Of a stretch of 5,977 nt of DNA, positions 1 through 5,977 are shown piece by piece (the stretch's first letter is position 1; the number at the start of each line of letters is the position of its first letter). The DNA lies in the NCBI GenBank assembly GCA_038317685.1, contig JBBQBQ010000217.1, forward strand, positions 1 to 5,977. The letters run 5' to 3'. The notes below the pieces were generated by a model. It had not been told where the DNA came from. It did no database searches and saw only the letters and a list, made by a program, of their open reading frames with translations. Position numbers and translations under genes: made by a program. The DNA is from JBBQBQ01 sp038317685 (GTDB lineage: Bacteria; Desulfobacterota; Desulfuromonadia; Desulfuromonadales; DDH964).

Positions 1-1793
1 ACCCCGCCGGCAAAGATTTCCTTCGGAGAGCGGCGGCCGTCGCAGCCCCGCAATAACGTCAGAAATTCCTCCTCCAGCGATTCGCAAAGCACCTCGTCGC
101 CCCGGCGCAGAAACAGGGCCACCGATCCGACCGGTCGGAACAGGCGGGTGATCTCCTCCAGGTCCGGTTCGGCCAATTCCTGCAGATCGAGGATTTCATA
201 ATGGAAAGGAACCAGCCTCAGGGTCGGAGCGGTCCGCCAGGGACTGGTCCAAAACTCATGGCCGCGCAGCGCTTCCGGGAGTGCCGGAAGGGTTTCGGGA
301 CCGAGGACTGCTTCGGCATAGTGAAAGTGGTAGCGCAGCAGGTCGCTGGTCGCCGGGAGCAGGTCGGATCGGCCGTGCCGGCGCAGGGCGGTGGCGACAA
401 AGCCTTCCTGCAACTCCAGGATCTCCTGGGGCCGCCACCGTTCCACGGTCAACAGGTCCGATTCCGCCACCCCCCGCTCCCCCGTCAGCCAGCCGGCAAA
501 GGCTTCCAGAAAGGTGACGGCATCGGTCGCCGTGGCCTTGAGCAGGGTCGGGAAGAAGGCCACCGCCCGTCCCAGATTGTAGAAGAGATCGGTGGCCGCG
601 GCGAGGAGCCGACAGCGATGCAGATCGGCGGCACTTAAGGTGGCGCTGGCGCGCAGCAGATAGGGGGCCTGGGGATCGGCGTCCAGGCCGAATTCGGCGC
701 GACGCTCAAAGAGGGGCGTGCCGGGGAGGACCGCCAGGGGGAAGAGGTCGAGGTGGTTGGGACGCAGTTCCAGCGCTGCAGCCAGACTGGAGGCAAAGCC
801 TTGGTAATCGTCACCGGGGAGGCCGTAGATCAAATCGAAGCCGAAAGTCACCCCTTCCCCGTTGAGGAGTTGCACCTGCCCGCGGAACAGGCTTGGATCG
901 AGACTGCGGTGGATATGACGGAGCACTTCGGGATGGAAGGACTGCAGGCCGAGCTGGATCGAACACGGTTGGCGGCCGAGGAGGCGGGCCATCGGCCGAT
1001 CAAGGAATTCGGCCTTGGCCTCCAGGTGCAGATGGAGGTTCGGAGCGTACTGACGGGCCAGTTCCAGCAGGCGGCGGCCACGCTCCGGAGGGAAGTTGAA
1101 GGTGGAGTCGAGAACCCAGGCCTGGCTGGCGCCGTGGCGGGTGAAGTGCTGGAGTTCGGCGACCAGCCTGGCCTCGGGAAAGGCCCGAGTGGCGCTGCCG
1201 CCTTCGTAACAGTAGTCACAGGCAAAGGGACAGCCGCGAGCTGTTTCCCAGAGGACCCCTCCCTCCTCGGTCGCCTGCAGGACGCCGCTCAGCCACGGCG
1301 AGGTGAGGACGGCGGGGTCGGCGCTTGCCCGGTCCGGCCCGTGAACGGGTCCTTGCGGGGTGGCGAGGCTTAATCCGGGCAGCGCTGAAAGGGCTTCCCC
1401 CACAGCCAGGTCCGCAACCAGTTCGGCCAAGGTCAGTTCCCCTTCGCCACGGACCACGGCGTGGAAGCTGTCGATGGCCAGCACCCCGGCCGGATCGGCG
1501 CTCGCCTCGGGGCCTCCGGCCACCAGCAAGGTCTCCGGCAAGGCCAGCCGCAGCCGCCGGGCGACCGCCGTCATGGTCGATCGGTTCCAGCTGTAGAGAG
1601 GGACGCAGACCAGCCGCGGGGTCAGGGCGGCCAGGGTGGCGGCGATCGTCTCGGGGTCTTCCCCGGGGAAGAAGTCAAGGAGCCGGGTCCGGCTGCGCCA
1701 TTCCGTGGGCAGGGCGGCCGCCAGGCAGCCGGCGGCCAGGGGAACGGCCTGGGCCGAGGAGCGGACATGAAGGGTGGCGAAGGCGATCATCAT
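1..1793 (-). CDS. B12-binding-type radical SAM protein, DUF4080-like (3' end beyond window)
   Basis: The frame is open from the start at 1793 to the window edge, giving 597 residues with no stop. Residues 1-130 look like the cobalamin-binding Rossmann domain of class B radical SAM enzymes, with VCVPLYSWN near residue 62, GGPEAS near 92 and GEGE near 115. There is no DxHxxG motif, so any cobalamin would not be held by the usual histidine. The radical SAM core follows: CPFACDYC supplies Cys188, Cys192 and Cys195 (CxxxCxxC) for the 4Fe-4S cluster and SAM. LDSTFNF (near 228), IQLGLQS (near 279) and DLIYGLPGDDY (near 300) fit the DUF4080-type B12-binding radical SAM family. YNLGR near residue 387 begins the C-terminal region. 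Two adjacent ATGs compete as start, at 1793 and 1790. The Shine-Dalgarno GGAGG lies 4 and 7 bases away respectively, so 1790 is slightly better placed. It is the last visible gene of the leftward operon, 28 bases after the patatin gene. Its substrate is unknown. The family call is firm and the function open. Confidence 0.9.
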   Translation of the reverse strand, partial: MMIAFATLHVRSSAQAVPLAAGCLAAALPTEWRSRTRLLDFFPGEDPETIAATLAALTPRLVCVPLYSWNRSTMTAVARRLRLALPETLLVAGGPEASADPAGVLAIDSFHAVVRGEGELTLAELVADLAVGEALSALPGLSLATPQGPVHGPDRASADPAVLTSPWLSGVLQATEEGGVLWETARGCPFACDYCYEGGSATRAFPEARLVAELQHFTRHGASQAWVLDSTFNFPPERGRRLLELARQYAPNLHLHLEAKAEFLDRPMARLLGRQPCSIQLGLQSFHPEVLRHIHRSLDPSLFRGQVQLLNGEGVTFGFDLIYGLPGDDYQGFASSLAAALELRPNHLDLFPLAVLPGTPLFERRAEFGLDADPQAPYLLRASATLSAADLHRCRLLAAATDLFYNLGRAVAFFPTLLKATATDAVTFLEAFAGWLTGERGVAESDLLTVERWRPQEILELQEGFVATALRRHGRSDLLPATSDLLRYHFHYAEAVLGPETLPALPEALRGHEFWTSPWRTAPTLRLVPFHYEILDLQELAEPDLEEITRLFRPVGSVALFLRRGDEVLCESLEEEFLTLLRGCDGRRSPKEIFAGG

Positions 1794-1797
1794 GGGG

Positions 1798-1802
1798 CCT
1801 CC
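1798..1802 (-). promoter_or_regulatory. Ribosome binding site of the radical SAM gene
   Basis: The minus strand reads GGAGG here, inside the 28-base gap after the patatin stop codon. It is 4 bases from the ATG at 1793 and 7 bases from the ATG at 1790. The spacing favours the second ATG, but the two starts differ by only one residue. Confidence 0.6.
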
Positions 1803-1821
1803 CGGCGGTGACCCGGATCGG

Positions 1822-2946
1822 TCAGGTCATCACCTCTGCGGGTGGAGGGGCGTGCAGGGCGGCGGCGGTAGTGGCAATCCCGGCCCGGGCGAAAGTGGCC
1901 GCGATCTTTTGGTAATCGCCGCGCAGCTGGCTTAAGGTCAGGTTGTACCCGTAATTCATCACCATGCTTCGCGCCAGGTTGCTCATGGGGCTCTGGAAGA
2001 AGAGCAGGGATTCGTCCCGTCCCGGTTCAAGGAGGAGAATCTCCACCTCCGGATGGGCGCGGCGGTGGATGTCGAGCGCGAGACGGAGTTTTTCCTTGGT
2101 CTCGATGCGCCGCGACTGTTCCCAGGCGTAATTGATGCCGAGTTCGGCGATGCTGGAGCAGCGTCCGTAGGAAAGGGACGGCAGGCAGGTGGTCTCCATG
2201 TCGTTGTCCATCGGCACCCGGGGGTTGACGACGACGATAAGTTTCGCTCCCCGTTCGATGGCGATGTCGAGGTGGCTGACGCGGCCGGTGGAGCCGTCGA
2301 CATAATAGTTGCTGCCGACTTTCCAGGGCTGGAAGAAGTAAGGGATGGCGCAGGAGGCGGTGATCGCCTGGCAGATGTGCATGTCGCGGAAACCTTCGCT
2401 GCCGAAGACGATCCGGTGGCCGCGATCAAGATCGTAGGCCGGGATGTAGAGTTCCCGTTTCAGTTCGTTGAAGTCGTCGTGAATCCCTTCCTGAAGGAAG
2501 GAGCGGCACAGGTAGTCCTGCATTGGCGCCAGAGAAAAGAGGCCGGCGGGGAACTGCTCCTGGACGATGTGGAAAAAGTCGTGAAGGGAGAGGGCCAGGC
2601 GGTTCTGGCGAAAGGTGCGGAAGATGCGGAACAGGTTGAGGAGGATGCCGCCGCAGGCCGCCAGGTTCTCTCTGAGATCGAAGCGGTAGATATCCTTGCG
2701 CCGCCAGTTGAAGACGTGGTGTTCCTCGTTGGCGATGGCGCTGAAGAGGACCGCCGGTTCGATCCGGTTGGCCATCAGGGTGGCAATCACCGAGCCGGCG
2801 CTGATCCCGATGTAGAGATCGAACTTGCAGGGGGAGAAGCTGCGGCGAAAGAGTCGGCTCAGAGCGGTCAGGCAGCCGATTTCATAGGCGGCTCCCATGA
2901 TCCCCCCGCCGGCCAAAACCAGGGCGGTCTTTGCACGTTTGGCCAT
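1822..2946 (-). CDS. Patatin-like phospholipase family protein
   Basis: This is a 374-residue serine hydrolase of the patatin family, whose members cleave acyl chains from phospholipids and other lipids with a Ser-Asp dyad. All diagnostic blocks are visible. The glycine-rich oxyanion hole LAGGGIMG is at residues 11-18. The nucleophile elbow GISAGS places the catalytic Ser at 49. The block ITASCAIPYFFQP is near 195-207, and the VDGS motif places the catalytic Asp at 217. The enzyme therefore looks intact. I see no signal peptide or clear membrane segment, so it is probably cytoplasmic or peripherally membrane-bound. Residues 80-165 are a basic and aromatic insert between the two catalytic halves, possibly a lid or lipid-contact region. 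The start ATG is preceded by AGGA six bases upstream, which overlaps the TAG stop of the preceding gene. This suggests coupled translation. The lipid substrate cannot be read from the sequence. Confidence 0.93.
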   Translation of the reverse strand: MAKRAKTALVLAGGGIMGAAYEIGCLTALSRLFRRSFSPCKFDLYIGISAGSVIATLMANRIEPAVLFSAIANEEHHVFNWRRKDIYRFDLRENLAACGGILLNLFRIFRTFRQNRLALSLHDFFHIVQEQFPAGLFSLAPMQDYLCRSFLQEGIHDDFNELKRELYIPAYDLDRGHRIVFGSEGFRDMHICQAITASCAIPYFFQPWKVGSNYYVDGSTGRVSHLDIAIERGAKLIVVVNPRVPMDNDMETTCLPSLSYGRCSSIAELGINYAWEQSRRIETKEKLRLALDIHRRAHPEVEILLLEPGRDESLLFFQSPMSNLARSMVMNYGYNLTLSQLRGDYQKIAATFARAGIATTAAALHAPPPAEVMT

Positions 2947-2954
2947 CTGTGGTC

Positions 2955-3512
2955 CTATCGTTTGACCTTGACCTTGAGTTTCGGTTTACCCCCTTCGGTG
3001 TTGATATGAAATTCGATGGGGCGATCGCCGAACTTGGAGCGAATAAGATCCCGCTGGCGGGCCAGAAAATTCTCGACCTGCCGCAGTTCCGGCGGCTGGA
3101 GATTGCAGGCCTGATGGGCGGCGACCAGTTTATGGAAGACCACCTCGACCTCATCCAGGACCCGTGGTGGAGGCAGGGGGAGGGGGGGGGGCAGCTCGCC
3201 CAGCCCAGGCGCCTTCGGGAGCGCCCCCATTTGGCGGTTGTAGCTACCCTCGTCGATCAACCGCAGAATCCGGTCCCAGTAGCCGCAGTAGACATGAAAG
3301 CGGGTGGCCAGGTTCTGGTAACGAAAGCGCAGGTCAGTCTGCACAATACGGCGGTTGGCGAAATGGCGTATCCGCTTGGCGAGGGCCTCCCGGGCCAGCA
3401 TCGGTTCGCGCTTTTCGACCCCGGCAAAGTATTGTTCATAGCCGATCTCCACTTCCTTCATCTGCAATTCGATGTCGGAGAGGGTTCGGCCGACGTCCCG
3501 GCGTTCGTTCAC
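2955..3512 (-). CDS. Hypothetical protein resembling the MXAN_5187 C-terminal domain
   Basis: This protein has 185 residues and starts with GTG at 3512. I chose that start because GGAGG lies six bases upstream and the frame further upstream only runs antisense to glmU. The N-terminal half (residues 9-95) looks helical and charged. It carries YEQYFAGVEKREP (25-37) and LRFRYQNLATRFHVYCGYWDRI (61-82), a pattern I associate with the MXAN_5187 C-terminal domain of deltaproteobacteria. A proline-rich linker (PPPLPLPPP, 108-116) leads to a second helical segment (118-160) and a very basic tail ending KPKLKVKVKR. There is no signal peptide, membrane span or recognisable catalytic motif. It is first in the leftward operon, 8 bases ahead of the patatin gene. 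A scaffold or nucleic-acid-binding role would suit the composition, but nothing shows it. That the gene is real is well supported; the family name is from memory. Confidence 0.75.
   Translation of the reverse strand: MNERRDVGRTLSDIELQMKEVEIGYEQYFAGVEKREPMLAREALAKRIRHFANRRIVQTDLRFRYQNLATRFHVYCGYWDRILRLIDEGSYNRQMGALPKAPGLGELPPPLPLPPPRVLDEVEVVFHKLVAAHQACNLQPPELRQVENFLARQRDLIRSKFGDRPIEFHINTEGGKPKLKVKVKR
3176..3190. repeat. Homopolymer tract (G5-A-G9 on plus strand)
   Basis: The plus strand has five Gs, one A and then nine Gs. On the coding (minus) strand this is C9-T-C5, read as Pro-Pro-Pro-Leu-Pro in the linker of the MXAN_5187-like gene. A one-base slip here would shift the frame of that gene. 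Confidence 0.85.
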
Positions 3513-3518
3513 GGTGAT

Positions 3519-3523
3519 CCTCC
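3519..3523 (-). promoter_or_regulatory. Ribosome binding site fixing the GTG start at 3512
   Basis: The minus strand reads GGAGG, six bases before the GTG at 3512. It decides the start of the MXAN_5187-like gene: no ATG with comparable placement is nearby, and the longer upstream frame is antisense to glmU. Confidence 0.75.
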
Positions 3524-3532
3524 AAGTGCCAA

Positions 3533-3560
3533 AATATACTGAATTGTTGGAATTTTGCAA
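3533..3560 (-). promoter_or_regulatory. Probable sigma70-type promoter of the leftward operon
   Basis: On the minus strand, a -35-like TTGCAA (3560-3555, four of six consensus bases) and a -10-like TATATT (3538-3533, five of six) are separated by 16 bases in an AT-rich patch unlike the surrounding GC-rich DNA. Transcription would start near 3526, leaving a leader of about 14 bases before the GTG. It is the only convincing promoter I see for the three leftward genes. Confidence 0.5.
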
Positions 3561-3570
3561 AGGAAATTCC
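3549..3570. repeat. Inverted repeat GGAATTT-N8-AAATTCC, possible operator
   Basis: Two perfect 7-base arms (3549-3555 and 3564-3570) flank an 8-base spacer. The repeat covers the predicted -35 element of the leftward promoter, a suitable place for a repressor or activator site. I do not recognise the motif as belonging to a specific regulator. Confidence 0.45.
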
Positions 3571-3592
3571 GGCTCTTGGCGAACCATGGGCG

Positions 3593-3602
3593 GGCATATG
3601 CC
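3593..3602. repeat. Perfect 10-base palindrome GGCATATGCC beside the glmU -35
   Basis: GGCATATGCC is its own reverse complement and ends at the base just before the -35 hexamer of the glmU promoter. The position suits a regulator site, though a 10-base palindrome can occur by chance. Confidence 0.35.
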
Positions 3603-3631
3603 TTGACTCACCGCCAGCGTTTCGTAATAAT
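3603..3631 (+). promoter_or_regulatory. Sigma70-type promoter of glmU-glmS
   Basis: TTGACT (3603-3608, five of six consensus bases) and AATAAT (3626-3631, five of six) are separated by the optimal 17 bases. The predicted transcript starts near 3638, about 28 bases before the glmU ATG. An 8-base palindrome TTCGCGAA (3639-3646) falls right at the start of the transcript. Confidence 0.7.
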
Positions 3632-3654
3632 GGGGCGCTTCGCGAAACCATCCC

Positions 3655-3662
3655 GGGAGGGG
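3655..3662 (+). promoter_or_regulatory. Ribosome binding site fixing the glmU start at 3666
   Basis: GGGAGGGG lies just upstream of the ATG at 3666, with its GGAGG core five bases away. It supports 3666 over an in-frame ATG at 3555, which would add 37 residues encoded by the promoter region and unlike any GlmU N-terminus. Confidence 0.8.
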
Positions 3663-3665
3663 TCG

Positions 3666-5063
3666 ATGAACCCGATACCGTACGCCGCAGTAATTCTGGC
3701 CGCCGGCCAGGGGACGCGGATGAAATCCGAACGTCCCAAGGTTCTCCATGAGGTGGCGGGGCTGCCGATGGTCCATTATCCCTTGCAGCTTGCCCGGGAG
3801 GTCGGCTGTGCGACCCGCTTGGTGGTGGTCGGACATGGCGCGCCGGAGGTCGAGAGGGCTCTGGCCGGCAGCGGTGCCGACTTGGTCCGCCAGGAGCGGC
3901 AGCTCGGCACCGGTCATGCCCTCCTCTGCTGCCGGGAAGCCTTCACCGGCTTCACCGGGACCCTGCTGCTGCTTTGCGGCGATGTGCCGATGCTGCGCCG
4001 GGAGACGGTGGAACGGCTCCTCGCCTACCACGCCGCCGAAGGCGCGGCGGTCACCATCCTCACCGCCGAGGTCGCCGATCCCCAGGGTTATGGCCGCATC
4101 GTTCGCGATGGTGCTGAAGTGTTGCGCATTGTCGAAGAAAAGGATGCGTCCCAGAAGGAGAAAACCCTGCGGGAGATCAATACCGGCATCTACGCTTTTG
4201 CCGCTCCCTTCGTCTTCGCCGCCCTCGACCAGGTCGGCTGCGCCAACGCCCAGGGCGAATACTACCTGACCGACGTGGTGGCCATTGCCCGCGCCCGGGG
4301 CGAAAAGGTGCGGGCCCTGGCCAGCGCCGATCCTGCCGAGGCGCAGGGGATCAACGACCGCCTGCAGCTCGCCGCCGCCGGTGCGGCCATGCGGCTCCGC
4401 GTCAATCAAGCGCTGTTGCTGGCCGGAGTGACCCTGATCGATCCGGCGGCGACCTACATCGATTCCGGCGTCGAGGTCGGTGCCGATACCGTCATCGAGC
4501 CGGGGGTCACCCTCCGGGGGACGACCCGCATCGGCCGGGACTGCCGGATCGAGAGCGGGGTTTCGGTACGGGATTGCACCATCGCCGACCAGGTCCACCT
4601 CAAGGCCGGTTCGGTCCTGGAGGAAGCGGTCGTCGGTCCCCATTGCAGCATCGGGCCGATGGCCCATCTGCGTCCCGGGACGGTCCTCGCCGGCTACAAC
4701 AAGCTCGGCAACTTCGTGGAGACCAAGAAGGCGGCCTTCGCAGAACGGGCCCAGGCCAGCCACCTGACCTACATCGGCGATGCCGAGGTCGGCCGCAACG
4801 TCAATATCGGCTGCGGCACCATCACCTGCAACTACGACGGGGTCAACAAGCATCGGACCGTCATCGAGGACGATGTCTTCGTCGGCTCCGACGTCCAGTT
4901 CGTGGCGCCTGTGACCATCGGCCGGGGGAGTTTGATCGGCGCCGGCTCGACCATTACCAAGGATGTTCCGCCCGATGCCCTGGCCATCGCCCGCAGCGAG
5001 CAGAAGATTGTGGCCGGCTGGGCGGCCAGAAAACGTGCGAAGCAGAAGAAGGAGCCCTCCTGA
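3666..5063 (+). CDS. glmU: Bifunctional UDP-N-acetylglucosamine pyrophosphorylase / glucosamine-1-phosphate N-acetyltransferase
   Basis: GlmU makes UDP-GlcNAc in the cytoplasm. It acetylates glucosamine-1-phosphate with acetyl-CoA and then couples the product to UTP. The 465-residue length is typical. The N-terminal uridylyltransferase domain shows LAAGQGTRM (residues 11-19) and Lys25 for nucleotide binding, QLGTGHA (79-85), and CGDVP with Asp106 matching the metal-binding Asp105 of the E. coli enzyme. From about residue 255 a left-handed beta-helix of hexapeptide repeats forms the acetyltransferase domain. ASHLTYIGDAEVG contains His366, equivalent to catalytic His363 in E. coli. It is followed by NIGCGTITCNYDG and the trimer-type end GAGSTITKDVP. 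The protein ends in a short Lys/Arg-rich tail. Both active sites appear complete. It leads the rightward operon, and its TGA stop directly abuts the glmS ATG. Confidence 0.98.
   Translation: MNPIPYAAVILAAGQGTRMKSERPKVLHEVAGLPMVHYPLQLAREVGCATRLVVVGHGAPEVERALAGSGADLVRQERQLGTGHALLCCREAFTGFTGTLLLLCGDVPMLRRETVERLLAYHAAEGAAVTILTAEVADPQGYGRIVRDGAEVLRIVEEKDASQKEKTLREINTGIYAFAAPFVFAALDQVGCANAQGEYYLTDVVAIARARGEKVRALASADPAEAQGINDRLQLAAAGAAMRLRVNQALLLAGVTLIDPAATYIDSGVEVGADTVIEPGVTLRGTTRIGRDCRIESGVSVRDCTIADQVHLKAGSVLEEAVVGPHCSIGPMAHLRPGTVLAGYNKLGNFVETKKAAFAERAQASHLTYIGDAEVGRNVNIGCGTITCNYDGVNKHRTVIEDDVFVGSDVQFVAPVTIGRGSLIGAGSTITKDVPPDALAIARSEQKIVAGWAARKRAKQKKEPS
5049..5054 (+). promoter_or_regulatory. Ribosome binding site of glmS inside glmU
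   Basis: AAGGAG lies within the last codons of glmU, nine bases before the glmS ATG. Because it is embedded in the upstream coding sequence, glmS translation is probably coupled to that of glmU. Confidence 0.7.
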
Positions 5064-5977
5064 ATGTGCGGCATCGTCGGCTACATCGGATCTCAGGAAG
5101 CGACCCCTCTCATCCTGGAAGGCCTGCGTCGCCTCGAATACCGGGGTTACGACTCGGCGGGGATCGCCACCCTCGACGCCGGGCGGATCGAGATTCGCCG
5201 CGCCCAGGGGAAGCTCGCCAATCTCACCGGCCTTCTGGCCGAGCGGCCCCTTTGCGGCCGACGCGGCATCGGCCACATCCGCTGGGCGACTCATGGCAAG
5301 CCTTCGGAGATCAACGCGCACCCCCATTACGCCGGCGGCATCGTCGTCGTCCATAACGGCATCATCGAAAACTACCTGGCCCTCAAGGAGCGCTTGCGGG
5401 CTCTGGGCCATACCTTCCGCTCCGAGACCGACACCGAAATCATCGCCCACCTCATCGAGCAGCACGACCGGGAAAGCGGTGATTTCGAGACCGCGGTGCG
5501 GCGGGCCCTGCAGGAGGTGCGCGGCGCCTACGCCGTCGCCATTCTCTGTGAGCGGGAACCGGACATGCTGATCGCCGCCAAATCCGGCGCCCCTCTGGTG
5601 GTTGGTCAGGGGCAGGGTGAGTTCTTTGTGGCCTCCGACATCCCGGCGCTGTTGGTCCACACCCGGGAAATGGTCTTTCTCGATGACGGCGAAATGGTTG
5701 TTTTCACTCCGGAGGCGATGACCGTCACCGACCTGGCCGGGAATCCGCGGATCAAGGTCGGCAAGACCATCACCTGGAGCCCGGTGATGGCCGAAAAGGG
5801 CGGCTACAAACACTTCATGCTCAAGGAAATCTATGAGCAGCCGCGGGCCGTCGCCGACACCCTCGCCGGCCGGCTGCTGGCGGAAGAGGGGTCGGTCTAC
5901 CTTGAAGACCTGCGGCTGAGTGATGGCGCGCTGCGGGAGCTCGACAAGATCTTTATCGTCGCCTGCGGCACCTCCTG
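5064..5977 (+). CDS. glmS: Glutamine-fructose-6-phosphate aminotransferase (isomerizing), 5' half
   Basis: GlmS transfers the amide nitrogen of glutamine to fructose-6-phosphate, giving glucosamine-6-phosphate, the entry step of amino-sugar synthesis. The window holds 304 codons, about half of the usual 600-odd. The protein begins MCGIVGYIG, with Cys2 as the N-terminal nucleophile of the class II glutamine amidotransferase domain once Met1 is removed. Other matches are LEYRGYDSAG (24-33), HIRWATHG (71-78, with Arg73), VVVHNGIIEN (near 95-104) and SETDTEIIAH. The linker carries KEIYEQP, and IVACGTS at the right edge opens the first sugar-isomerase (SIS) domain. The start is fixed by the Cys2 requirement and by AAGGAG upstream. 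No glmS ribozyme is possible immediately upstream because glmU ends at the preceding base. The SIS domains lie outside the window. Confidence 0.97.
   Translation, partial: MCGIVGYIGSQEATPLILEGLRRLEYRGYDSAGIATLDAGRIEIRRAQGKLANLTGLLAERPLCGRRGIGHIRWATHGKPSEINAHPHYAGGIVVVHNGIIENYLALKERLRALGHTFRSETDTEIIAHLIEQHDRESGDFETAVRRALQEVRGAYAVAILCEREPDMLIAAKSGAPLVVGQGQGEFFVASDIPALLVHTREMVFLDDGEMVVFTPEAMTVTDLAGNPRIKVGKTITWSPVMAEKGGYKHFMLKEIYEQPRAVADTLAGRLLAEEGSVYLEDLRLSDGALRELDKIFIVACGTS

Noticed and set aside
1794..1821. Terminator between the patatin and radical SAM genes
   Set aside because: The 28-base gap has no stable stem followed by a T run, and it contains the ribosome binding site of the next gene.
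201..1915. Several plus-strand open frames of 60-206 residues
   Set aside because: They are opposite the radical SAM gene, whose protein matches known motifs along its whole length. Their products are low-complexity and motif-free.
2053..3009. A 318-residue plus-strand open frame
   Set aside because: It is antisense to the patatin gene, whose catalytic motifs are intact in the other strand. The product has no family signature.
3555..3665. Upstream ATG start for glmU adding 37 residues
   Set aside because: The extension covers the promoter and has no ribosome binding site. The ATG at 3666 has GGGAGGGG and gives a standard GlmU N-terminus.
3513..3665. glmS-type ribozyme, riboswitch or small RNA in the divergent region
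   Set aside because: Only 153 bases separate the genes and both promoters occupy them. The leaders are about 14 and 28 bases, too short for a structured switch.
4574..5356. A 260-residue plus-strand frame across the glmU-glmS junction
   Set aside because: It is a shifted frame of two well-supported genes, rich in Arg, Pro and Gly as expected for an out-of-frame reading.
3513..5813. A long minus-strand open frame (over 2300 bases) upstream of and continuous with the MXAN_5187-like gene
   Set aside because: It lies entirely antisense to glmU and glmS, its protein has no recognisable motifs, and GC-rich third positions of those genes suppress stops on the opposite strand. The real gene starts at the GTG at 3512 with its own ribosome binding site.

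Overview
This is a high-GC bacterial window with five protein genes and almost no spare DNA. Three genes run leftward (minus strand, 3512 down to position 1) and two run rightward (plus strand, 3666 to the right edge). They diverge from one 153-base control region at 3513-3665. The gene at each edge is cut by the window. I saw no RNA gene, insertion sequence, CRISPR array or terminator, and no gene-free stretch reaches 300 bases.

The rightward pair is confidently identified. glmU (UDP-GlcNAc bifunctional acetyltransferase/uridylyltransferase) is followed with no intervening base by glmS (glutamine-fructose-6-phosphate aminotransferase, 5' half only). They supply the first step and the last two steps of the route from fructose-6-phosphate to UDP-GlcNAc, the precursor of peptidoglycan and lipopolysaccharide. 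A good sigma70-type promoter (TTGACT, 17 bases, AATAAT) sits just upstream of glmU.

The leftward set looks like one tightly packed operon. First is a 185-residue protein of unknown function that resembles the C-terminal domain of the deltaproteobacterial MXAN_5187 family. Second is a patatin-like serine hydrolase with an intact Ser-Asp dyad. Third is a B12-binding-type radical SAM protein with a DUF4080-like body, whose gene leaves the window at the left edge. The gaps are 8 and 28 bases. The function of this trio is not known to me. A lipid acyl-hydrolase next to a radical SAM enzyme allows a lipid- or envelope-modification role, but that is inference only.

The organism is probably a member of the former Deltaproteobacteria, perhaps a Desulfuromonas/Geobacter relative. 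This rests on the MXAN_5187-like protein, the DUF4080 radical SAM protein, the glmU-glmS arrangement and the GC-rich codon use. It is a family-level guess from memory, not a search result. The points most worth checking are the trio itself, a PqqD-like sequence near the end of the visible radical SAM protein, a nine-base C tract in the small gene, and two inverted repeats placed at the divergent promoters.
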